45,497 nucleotides of DNA from Chlamydomonas sphaeroides (taxonomy: Eukaryota; Chlorophyta; Chlorophyceae; Chlamydomonadales; Chlamydomonadaceae): positions 1 to 45,497 of the forward strand of contig BDDC01000749.1 in assembly GCA_001662425.1 (NCBI GenBank). The letters are read 5' to 3'. Position numbers and translations under genes: made by a program. The notes beneath the pieces are model-generated. The model was not told where the DNA came from, did not search any database, and worked only from the letters and a program-made list of their open reading frames with translations. Below, in pieces: positions 1-9,583 of this stretch (positions within the stretch are counted from its first letter, which is position 1; each line of letters begins with the position of its first letter).

Positions 1-989
1 CGCCGGCAGCGGTCGAGTCGCGGGTCGCGCCGTTGCCTTGGCGCCAGAGCCGTCGGTGACTGCGGCAATGCCAGAGCTGCCAGCGGTGGCACCTGAGCTG
101 CCAGCGGCAGCCCTGCTGCTGCTGGCGGCGGCGCCGGTGCTGCCGACGGCGACGTCAGGCATGCTGGCGGCCGCGTCAGTGCTGCCGGCCGCCCTGTCGT
201 GCTCGGAACCTGGGGCGCATCCCAGCAGTGTGGCGAGGTGCGGCGCCGAGGCCTTCAGGTCTGCTCGGTCGGCGTCAATGACGCGCAGCTCCTTGAGAGC
301 TGGGAAGGCGAGCGGGATCTCTGCGGCCACGTCGGCTGACAGCAGCCTAGCGTTGAGCGTGAGCAGCGTGGTGGGCATGGGGCTGGATGGGTAGCGGCGC
401 AGGTAGCTGATGGTGCCAATGAGTTCGTGCCTATCGTGAGGGATCGGACATGTTTGCAGGTTGCAAAGGTCAGTGTTGGCGGATGCGGATGGGGCTGAAG
501 GATGCAGCTGCATCAGACATCCCCGCATGCACGTCGGGACCCCAAACCTGTTCACGTAGGCCTTGTGAAGTCGGCCCTCCCCAAGAGGCGGAAGGTGACC
601 TCAAAAGGGTGACAGCCGCGTTTCAACATGCCCAGGAAGTACCCGCTCGTGTGCCTGCGCAGTAGTCCCGTATCGGGTTGGCATAAGCATGCGTACGTTG
701 GGCAAATGGTCGGAGGGGTGCACCCGCAACGGCACGGGTACGGTGCGGGGCACCCGCTTTGCGCGCTATGCGCCAAATACCTCAAAGATAGCTTCTTGCC
801 GTTGAATGTGTTGATGCATTTCAGAGTAGGCCACAGCGAGTCGAGCAGGTGGCGCGCTTGCGAGCACGTTTGCCGCAAAGTGCGACGAGACTGCTCGTCG
901 CAGAACGCTAGCAGCAACGGCAGAACACCTGGTGACACCAGAGAGGAATCTGCATCGTGGCGCGCAACAAGTGCTGGCGGCTTGTCCAT
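1..989 (-). CDS. F-box/LRR-like protein, N-terminal part, frame broken
   Basis: Minus-strand gene running off the left edge. The ATG at 989 opens a 145-codon frame. Its first 60 residues look F-box-like (VLPLLLAFCDEQSRRTLRQT, then LLDSLWPTLKCI). A second minus frame from about 600 down to 1 carries leucine-rich-repeat-like text (LLTLNARLLSADVAAEIPLA, FPALKELRVIDADRADLKA) followed by an Ala/Gly/Ser-rich tract. The two frames differ by one base and meet around 570-605 in a G-rich run. No intron of normal length fits there, so this is either a real 1-nt frameshift or a base error. Such F-box plus LRR proteins usually recruit ubiquitin-ligase substrates, but no substrate can be inferred. The C-terminus lies outside the window. 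The family call is moderate and rests on pattern only. Confidence 0.5.
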
Positions 990-1415
990 GATGCGCGATG
1001 CTTTGAGCTCAGCCCTGGTGGCACACAGTCTGCACCGCTGCGGCCTGCTGTCAGCTGTTGGAGGCTAATGCCGATGCACGATTCCGTGAGTGTGTCGAGA
1101 CCAAGATGCGCTTCGACATGCAGTACATGTTCGGCCCCTCACTCCACCGCTTGCCCACACCCAAGCAAACATCCTGCCCTCCGTCACAGCGCCAGTCAAC
1201 ACGTCGCTCGCTCATGCACATAATCCCGGCCTGCCACCACCTGCCGCACAAGGGGAGACACCTGCGCCGCAACGTGCCGCACCATCCCCACCTCGCTGCC
1301 CGCAACCAAGCCTCCAGGGCTCGCGAGCCAACAATGGCACGCCAAGCGCGCCTCTCCTAAACACTCTCCTGTGCTCCACAGCCCCACACCGCATCGCACC
1401 GCTCCCGCCGGCCGC
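990..1415. other. Intergenic: ARL6 3' side and F-box gene upstream region
   Basis: The 426 bp between the ARL6 stop and the start of the next minus-strand gene hold no convincing coding exon. The region is GC-rich and would contain the ARL6 3' UTR and the promoter of the F-box/LRR gene. I see no clear TGTAA poly(A) signal in the minus direction. Confidence 0.5.
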
Positions 1416-3589
1416 TCACTTGCTGCCCAGTCGCTCAGCCAGCCAGTCGATGCCTTTGTCAACTCCCTCGCCCGACAGGCCGTTGGAGGGCACGATCTGC
1501 CAGGGCCGGTCCTTGATGTCGTCCAGGCCCAGCGCCTGCCGGAGTCGCAGACACACAGGAGCACCGTGGCATGCGTCAGGTCCGGCTAATTGCTGTGCAC
1601 AGCCGCAGCACCCAACCGAGCTGTTCGCCCTGCACTGCGCCCTGCGCCTGCGAGCCCGGGTACGGGACCGGCCTTTCCAAACCCGAACCCGCTCTGAATG
1701 CTAGTGCGCAAAGGTGACCGCGCACGGCAGTTCGGAAAAGGAGCGGACCCGGGATGTGGCGCTCGGGTGGCTGCACGGCCACCTGGGTAGCAGGGGTTTA
1801 ATGCCGGCCCCTGCGCCAGGCCCGGCCCTACCTGCGCCACCTCCACCGGTGGCATGGCCTGCGCCAGGTCCTTCTTGTTGGCGAAGAACACCACCGGCAC
1901 CTGGGCGAGCGGGCGCAGCGACGTGGGGCATGAGCGCGCAGCACGAGGCACGAGAACGCGGCGCGGGGGACACGCTCCGAGGGAGAGGACGGCCGGGCGC
2001 GGGAAGGCACGGGGTGCGCGCTGATCAGCGCGGCGAGGCGCGGTCCGCAGTCCAAATGGCGGAGAAGCGTGGCAAGGCAGAGAAGTGTGGAATGGCATGG
2101 CAGCTCGGCCATTTACTCGCGAGGCGGCGCGGCGCAGATAGGGGTGGGCCCGCCCTCAGCGCCCCGCTCCCTGCCGCGCCCATGAGCCCAGCAGCGCACC
2201 TGTCGCATGTTGGCGTTGCTGAGCATCAGCTGCAGCTCGTCGCGCGCAACCACCCTGCGGCGGGGGCAGCAGCCCCAGCAGCAGCAGGAGTGTGAGGAAA
2301 CGCGTGTGTGCCAGGGCGGCGGTGGCTGCACGACCCGAGAACCCCAACAGCTGCGGCGGTCTACCAGCCAGCTCCCCTGACCACGCATGGCCCGCTACCT
2401 CCCCTGACGCACGTGCGTTCTTCACCCGCTGCATCGCGGCTCTGGCAGCCACCACCCAAAGCGTGCGTGGCCCATGGGCAGTACGTCGCTCCAGCGACGC
2501 CCGGTCCAAGCCCCCTCCTGCCGTCGGGCTGCACCCGACCCACATGAGCAGCGTGTGCCCACACCAAGATGGCGTGCCCCCCCTCCCCCCGGTGATTGAG
2601 ATGCCCCCGCGCGGCGGAGACGTCCCCGCGCATCCCGCTGGATCTCCTCTGGATGTCCTCGATGGCAGCGGGCGCTGCGGGCCCGAAACCCCTCGCCCGG
2701 CGTCCGACCCACATGCGGAGCTTGTCTGCCGAGTCGATGACGTAGATGACCGCGTCCGCCTCCTTGTAGTACTGCTCCCACATCTGGCGGTACCGCCCCG
2801 CGCCCGCCATGTCGAACACCGTGAACGTCAACGGCCTGCGGCGGAGGCGAGCAATTTCCAGCCGGGGTCCGAGGAGCGGTGTGGTTGGGGAGGTGCTGCT
2901 GGATCGGGGTCCCGGTGGGCGGGCGGTGGAGCGGCGTCGTGAGGACGAGCTGTGTCGACGGATGCCGCATTCTGACTAGTGCGCCACCAGCTCAGCTGCA
3001 GGCTGCAGCCTGCCGCCCGCCTGCCGCGACTAAACTATGTTTCGCCATGTATACTCGAACCTTCCTCCGTACAAGTAGCGCCTGCTGCCTCGTGTAGCGT
3101 CACGCCGGTTTGGCTAAAGCTTAGGGCCCAGGCTTGGAGCGGGTAGCCGGGCGACAGCGCCGGTTGCCCTGCACCAGGCAGGCCCCAATGCAAGCCGACG
3201 GTCCCGCCCAACCGTAAGAAGCGGCTTACCCTTTTTGAAGCTTGTCTACGTTAAAGCCGACGGTGGGTGCCACTTCCACGGATTGGTCGGCTCGTGGCTG
3301 CGTACAGTGGTGCGACGGGCAGTTAAGCCGACTGCTGCCCGCGTGCAAGGCCCGTTCGTCGACGCTGGGCGCACCTTGAGCCGCTGGATGATGGTCGTCT
3401 TGCCGCTGTTGTCAAGCCCCACCACGAGAACGTTGACCTGCACCGCGTATGGATCGAGAAGGTGAGGTCCAGCTGGTGTGTGTATGACACCCCTCGCTCC
3501 CCAGCAGCAGCATCCTCATCCTCAGCAGCGCGCCTTACCTTACGCCCCGACACGCCAAACAGCGATAAGAGCTTGTCGAGGAAGCCCAT
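1416..3589 (-). CDS. ARL6: ARL6/BBS3 small GTPase (Arf-like 6)
   Basis: Seven exons, all junctions in phase: 3589-3539, 3437-3375, 3297-3230, 2835-2713, 2254-2200, 1900-1832, 1535-1416; 182 aa (human ARL6 is 186). ARL6-GTP recruits the BBSome coat to membranes at the ciliary base. Visible motifs are the P-loop GLDNSGKT (exon 2), switch I APTVGF (exon 3), G3 DMAGAGRYR followed by MWEQYYKEADAVIYVIDS (exon 4), G4 FFANKKDL (exon 6) and a C-terminal DIKDRPWQIVPSNGL helix region (exon 7). The phrase TFTVFDM-x-G-x-GRYR plus YYKE identifies ARL6 rather than ARF or other ARLs. The N-terminal amphipathic helix MGFLDKLLSLFG is present. Odd: the catalytic Gln of DxxGQ is Ala (GCG codon). The gene is divergent from epsin. 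Confidence 0.93.
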
Positions 3590-4009
3590 CGCGTCCCAGG
3601 GCCGCGGACAAGTGAAGATGCGACTCTAAGGCTCTCCGCTGCGAGCGTCCAGGATAGCACTGATCAAAAGAGAGTATATTTAAGGTCACAGGCGCAACCG
3701 TGGCGCTGTTTGGCGTTGTGTACAAGACAATTCGCCAGCACGCGAGCACGGTCCTAAAGTTTGCGCGGGAAGTGCACTAGTCGGGTAGGAAAATGTTCGC
3801 GATGGTTTGCTGCAACGGTTGTCGAGCAAATGCGGGGCCCAATTGCCCGGGGGCACAACAGTCGCTTTGCAATCGCAGAACGGCCCTGACTCGGTGCGGC
3901 CCTGCACGTCCCGTCGGCCATAACCGGTGATAACACATAAGCTTTCAACACAGCCACTGCCCGGCTGGGCTGCACCTTGCGTGGGAGCTATTTAGCGCGA
4001 TCGGGCACA
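3590..4009. promoter_or_regulatory. Shared divergent promoter region, ARL6 / epsin
   Basis: 420 bp lie between the ARL6 ATG (minus) and the epsin ATG (plus), so both promoters must sit here. A TATA-like AT patch (tatattta) occurs at 3675-3682, about 90 bp upstream of the ARL6 start and noticeably AT-rich for this region. No other motif is convincing. Confidence 0.45.
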
Positions 4010-7000
4010 ATGAACTTCCTTCCGCCAAACCTCCAGAGCATGGTCGCTCAAGTAGCACAGAAAGCCAAAGCTCTGGCGCTGAACGTGACGGAGATAGAGG
4101 TGCGCGCAGGTCGCCTTAATCGCCTCGGGGACCGCTGGATGGACGTCCTGCGTGGTGCTGGGGCGACACCTGCCGTACCTTTGGCCTGAATTTCTGCTGT
4201 TAGAGTGCGGCTAGCCGTGTAGAGCCCTCCTGTGACCCAGGCACGCGAAGCCAGGGTTTCGTTTCCCGGCGCACCTTGCCGCGCTGCGTGTCAGCCCTTC
4301 AGCGCTCCCCAGACCTAATGAGGTCGGCGTCTGGGACCGTGCAACCCTTGCCACAGCTGAAAGTCCTGGAGGCCACCAACGAGGAGCCCTGGGGGCCCCA
4401 TGGCAAAGACATGCAAGGTGCGACGACCACGGGGCCCCGTTGCCATGCCCACCCTTCCTACACCTGCAGCCAGCCACCTACCGCCAGCCGCTGATTATCC
4501 CCCTTCGTCCATGCAACACGAGCCTTGTAGCAGCGGTGCGGTGCCCCGTTTCCTGACAACAGCCGCGGGCCTGCGCGTGCTCCGCCCCACCCGCTTGCCG
4601 CCCGGTATAGAGATCACGCGCGCTGCCGAGGAGCCTGAAAAGTACAACCTCATCATGAACGTGCTCAGCGAGCGGCTGCAGATGCGCGACGAGAACTGGC
4701 GCCTGTGCTACAAGGCGCTGCTGCTGCTCGAGTACATGGTCAAGAACGGGCCCTGGGTGCGTCGCGGCCGGGCCTGCTGGGCACAGCACCCGCGGCCTCG
4801 TGCAGCGTACCCGTGGCCTGTGACCGGGTGGCGGTGCCCACAGCAGCATGGGCCACATCAGCACTGCAGCGCGCAGGCTCCCGCGCCTGCCCGCTCCACT
4901 CCTGTTGCGCGACGGGCCGACACGCGTCCCAGCTGCTGTCCCGGCCCACTCCTCGTGTGAGTGCGATGCGCGCCGCTCTCCTTCGCTGCATCCCCCTGAC
5001 GCGCCGCCGCTCCGCCCCACCTCCCTCACGTCCACGCCGTCCGGTCGCAGCGCGTGGTGGACGAGCTCAACCGCAGCGTGTCCTCCCTGGAGCGGCTGAG
5101 GGACGAGTTCGAGTACAAGGACCCGCAGGGCAAGGACCAGGTGCGGCCGGCCGTGTGGGCCCCCGGGGCTGTGGCAGGCCATGGTCAGAGACCCGCACGG
5201 CGCCGAGCACCGCGGAGCTGAGGCGGGCAGCCAGCGTTCGGCCCAGCCGCGTGTCCTGAACCAAGCCGTGTCAATGCTGCGCGTCCCTCTGCCCCTGCTG
5301 TGCGGGCCCCCGGCCGCAGGGCATCAACGTGCGCCAGCGCGCTGGTGAGCTGGCGGCGCTGGTCAGCAACATGGACCGCGTGCGGGCGGAGCGCGAGAAG
5401 GTACGGCGGCCGGCAGCGGGCGCCCGGGCAGGGGTGCGGCGGTCGACTGCTGCATGGACAGGCGCTGTGGGCGGCGGTGCGGCTACTAAGGGCGCGGCAG
5501 AGAGGTTGCAAGGCTCCTGCGACAAGGGTGGTGGGTGACCGGAGGCTGAGCTCCGCGCGTCGGCCTGGTGTTTCCGCGCGATGTCCTGGCCGTGATGGCG
5601 ACGAGGACGCGCCAGCTTGGCCCCTGAGCGCCGTGTCGCGTGCACGCGCCTGTGCCTGCCGCGAGCAGGCTGCCAAGAACGCCAACAAGTACAAGGGGGT
5701 GTCCTCGTCCGACATGCGCGGAGGGGGGGGCTACGGGGGCTACGGCTCTGGCAGCAGCGGCTTCGGCAGCTCCGGGTATGGCAGCGGCGGCTACGGCAGC
5801 GGCGGCGGTGGTGGCGGTGGCGGCGGATATGGGAGCGGCGGCTTCGGCTCGAGCAGCGGCGGCTTCGGCTCCACTACCGGCGGTTTTGGGGGTGGTGGCG
5901 GCGGTGGTGGTGGTGGCGGTGGTGGATACGGCAACGGCTCCTTCGGCACCACAGGCTTCGGCGGCGGCGGTCGGGGCGGGCAGGTGAGACCGCCAGGCGA
6001 CACTCATTCCATACTCCGGGCTCGACACGCGCACCCTCCCCATACCCTACCTCTTCACCTCAACCCCCGACCTCTTGTGCCCACGCCCGCGCCCCAGTCT
6101 CGCCCACCACATATCTCCACACTTTTGTCACCGCCTCCCTCCCTCTCGCCCACCCGCTGCTCCCAGGCCTTCCCGGGCACGGAGAGCGTGCACATGCCCA
6201 GCAGCCACCGCGCCGCCGGGGCCGGTGTCGGCTCCACCTCGCGCCACCAGCGCGACGACGACGGCAGCCGCTCTGCCTCGGCGGGGCCCACGGGCGGGGA
6301 CGACGGCGAGGACCCCTTTGAGGCCACGCGCCGGCGGATAGAGCGGCTCAAGGCGGAGGGCGCGCTGCCGGAGCCGCCCGCGGCCGGGCCGCCGCCAGGG
6401 CTGCTTGAGCCGCAGGCAGCAGGTGCGGGCTGGCGGGGGGACGGGGGAAACGGGGGACGGGCCCGTGGCGATGGGAGGCAGGGTATGGCGCCCGCGCGGA
6501 CGCAATTCTGAGGCGCGGCTGGCACGCCTCGTGACGGGCGGCGTGGGAGGAAGGCTTCAGCCCCTGCCCCGCCTGCGCTCGTGCCAGGTGTGGGAGGAGC
6601 GCCCGCGTGACGGGCAGGGTCCGTGGCGAATGGGTTGGACGTCAGGCGATTGCGCCCGACTCGTGTGCATCGCTGCGCCGCGTGCGTCACATCTTTCAGC
6701 GCTGGGCTAATCATGTTGCCCACACCGGCTTTCGTGTTGCGTTGCCCTCACGTCCACCGGCCCTCCTTGCAACCAACCGGCTGCACCGCCGCACGCGCAG
6801 GGCCACGCGGCCCCAAGAAGCTGAGCGACGTCAAGATCAACCCCAAGGTGGCCGCCACCTTTGCCGGCCTCTCCATCGCGCCGCCGCCCAGCGGAGGCAG
6901 CGTCCCGAGTGAGCGGCGCGGGCCAGCAGGCAGGCGGGTCAATGCCCGGTCAGCGGGTCAGCGCGCTGGAGCAGTCCTCATAGCGCTGCCCCTTTCCTCC

Positions 7001-8537
7001 CTGTCCGCAGTCAAGCTAGCACCGCCGCCGGGCAGCAGCGCCGGCTTCGCCGCCGCGCCGCCAGCCTCGTCCAGCGGCCTTGACCTGTTCGGGGAGCCGG
7101 CGGCGGCGCCGCCGGCCGCGGCGGCGTCCCCGGACTGGGACGCGGCCTTCGTTGGCGCGGTGCCAGCAGCCGCCCCGGCCCCCGCCCCGGCTGCTGCTAC
7201 GCCCGTCGACCCATTTGCCACCTTCCCAGCACCCAAGCCGGCGGCAGCAGCGGTGAGTGCTTTGCCGAGTGGCCCAGCCCGTGCGCTACGGTACCCATCG
7301 CCGAGTGCCTCATCGCTCTACCCATTGCCGAGAACGTCTGCCATTGCGCTGCCCGTCGAGCCCGCTTTGCCGCGAATCAAACCTACAGGCGCGCTCAGAC
7401 CCCTTCCGTGCGTGCTTTCGCGCGGGCACAGCCGCCGACGGCGCCGTTCCCGCCTGCACGCCATCCGCTGCTGCAGGCCATGGCACCGCTGGCGGCTCCG
7501 CAGCACCCGCCCGCGCCCAAGGCGCCGCCGCCGCTCGCCCTGGACGACTTCTCGGACTTCGGCGCGGCCTCCTCCAGCGCCCCCACCGCCATGGGCTTCG
7601 GAGCGCCGTCCATGCCCGCGGCAGCGCCGGCGCCCCCCGCCTATGTAGCGCCCAGCGCCCCAACCGGGGACCCCTTTGCTGCGCTGGCGACGACCTCTGG
7701 CCGGCCCGGGATGGCGCCGCCCGCAACGGCGCCGGCACGGCCCGCGGCCGCGGCCGCCGACCCGTTCTCGCAGCTGGCGGCGCCTCCAGGCAGGCCCGCG
7801 CAGCCGGCGGCGTTTGACGCGTTCGGGCATGGCGCTCCGGCGCCAGTGCCGGCGAGGACGCCGCAGCCGGCGGCGGGCGCCGACCCTTTCTCCGCGCTAG
7901 CCAGCGCGCCGGTGCCCGTCCAACCCTCGCTGACCCGGCCGGCGGCACCCGCTGCTGCTGCGCCGTTTGACCCATTCGCGCCGGTGGCAGTGGCCCAGCC
8001 CGCGGCGGCGCCCGCCTTTGACGCCTTTGGTCCATCCCCGTCCGCGGCGCCCCCGGCGGCGGCCCGGCCCGCGCCGCCCCTGGACGACTTCTTTGCGGCG
8101 CCTAGCTCGACAGGTGCGTGCGGGCATGGGCCTGGGTTTCGCCGAGTAAAAGACGCAACCCGAGAGCGGCCTGCGGGTAGGGCGAGGTACCAAGGCAAAG
8201 GCCGAGCGCTTGAAGGCCGTGGGAGTGTCATGCGAGATTGCCGGAGACTACACGATGGCTCGATCGTAGCCGCCTGACGCCGCCGTCCCGACCCGTGCCG
8301 CTGCCCCCGCCAGGCGCGGCGCCCGCACGGCCCGCGGCTGCGGACCCCTTTGGCGACCCCTTCGGTGCGCCGCCCTCGTCCTCCTCGTCCTCCTCCTTCA
8401 CGCCGGCCTTCCCAGCGCCGCCCGGTGCCGGCACGGGTGCCGGCGCTGGTGCGGTGGCCATGAACAAGGGGGGCGCTGCGCACGGGGCCGCGGGCGCGCC
8501 AAAGAACAGCGACCCCTTTGCTGGACTGGGCTTCTGA
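4010..8537 (+). CDS. Epsin (ENTH-domain clathrin adaptor)
   Basis: Eleven exons in phase: 4010-4099, 4357-4417, 4611-4756, 5051-5140, 5320-5400, 5669-5983, 6167-6422, 6801-6908, 7011-7252, 7432-8113 (start approximate), 8314-8537; about 764 aa. Residues about 1-150 form an ENTH domain like plant EPSINs: KVLEATNEEPWGPHGKDM, NWRLCYKALLLLEYMVKNG, EYKDPQGKDQGINVRQRA, then NKYKGVSS. ENTH domains bind phosphoinositides and bend membranes during clathrin vesicle budding. A Gly-Tyr-Ser-rich tract (about 5724-5983) follows, then a long disordered tail with about ten DPF-type motifs (DPFEAT, DPFATF, DPFAAL, DPFSQL, DPFSAL, DPFAPV, DPFGDPFG, DPFAGL) plus FDAF and DDF motifs, which bind adaptor ear domains. 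No obvious ubiquitin-interacting motif or clathrin box was seen. Confidence 0.9.
5724..5983 (+). repeat. Gly-Tyr-Ser low-complexity tract in epsin
   Basis: Imperfect GGYGSGG/GGFGSSS units encoded by ggcggctacggcagc-type DNA within epsin exon 6. It is in frame with the ENTH upstream and ends at a GT donor at 5984. The opposite strand reads as poly-Pro, but the plus frame is fixed by the flanking exons. Confidence 0.85.
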
Positions 8538-9399
8538 GCGCGGGCTGTGGTCCTGAGCCGAGCAAGGTGTTTCACGGAGCCACCCAGCACGGCTGCAGGG
8601 GCAGGCACTTTGGGCGATGGATGCTGGTGGTGGTGGTGTAGGGGTGGCGTGGGGTGGGCCTCTGGGTGTGGCGGTGGTAGGTAGCTGGCGGCAGCAGGTG
8701 CATCGCTGCGGCGTGCGGAGGACTGTGGGCGGGCGGGCGGCGAGCGTGGTGGCGCGGTCGGCGGCTAGGGGCATTGCAGCAATGCACTGGGCAGGGGAGC
8801 AGGACGGGCGGACGGCGGCGTGTGTGCGCTGTTACGCAGGGTTCCGTGCGCACGGACGTGCGCTAGCGCATTGCAGGGTTTGCAACGCAGCGGGGCGGGT
8901 GCGCTGTCCGCTCAAGGCAGGTAGCTGTCAGATGTAGCTGGCGATGCCGTGTCATCCCAAACGTCGTGCAACACGCCAGCTCGTCCGGCAGCGCTTGTAC
9001 CCCGCCGCCAGCCACGGCCGCATGCACACTGGCGGCTGCCCGCCCACTGCTCACACTCCAGCGGCCAGTCACATACTAGCACAGTCCCCGTGTGCCTCCG
9101 CGGCTTACGGTCCGTACCAGCAGGAGGAGCCTCCTGAGTACGGTATCAGCATGAGTAACCTCGGATAACCCGCCAACTGACATAAAATCTTCGGACGCTT
9201 GAAATGCCCTCGGCCACGCCTGCAGGGCCTCCGATGCAGCAGCCATCGGAGGCCGTCGGTACTAGGTGCTTGCTATGCAGCGTTGCATTCGCTGCATTTG
9301 ACATCGCGTGGGCAGATGGCCAGGCGCACTCCGCACAGTGCGCCGCGCCCGCTCCTGCTGGTGCTTGTTTGTTCGCAAGCAATCACAGTTTGCAAAGCC
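8538..9399. other. Intergenic between convergent epsin and secreted-protein genes
   Basis: 862 bp, between the epsin stop and the stop of the minus-strand secreted protein, so it holds two 3' UTRs. G/T-rich near 8620-8760 (tggtggtggtg). I see no supported gene. Confidence 0.5.
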
Positions 9400-9551
9400 C
9401 TATGCCAGCCATACGGCGGCCGAAACCAGCGCCAGCAGCGCCGCCAGGAGCGCCCCGCTGCTGCGCACGCACCCAGCATCCCCGCCGTTCCGCCCCGCTC
9501 CCGGCGCCGCCTGCCCCGGCGGCAACGGCGGCAGCGACGCCGGCGGGCTCG

Positions 9552-9583
<32 letters not shown>

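Noticed and set aside
5486..6043. Minus-strand Pro- and Ala-rich ORFs opposite epsin
   Set aside because: Epsin exons 5-7 read in phase on the plus strand across this interval; the antisense frames are complements of Gly-rich codons.
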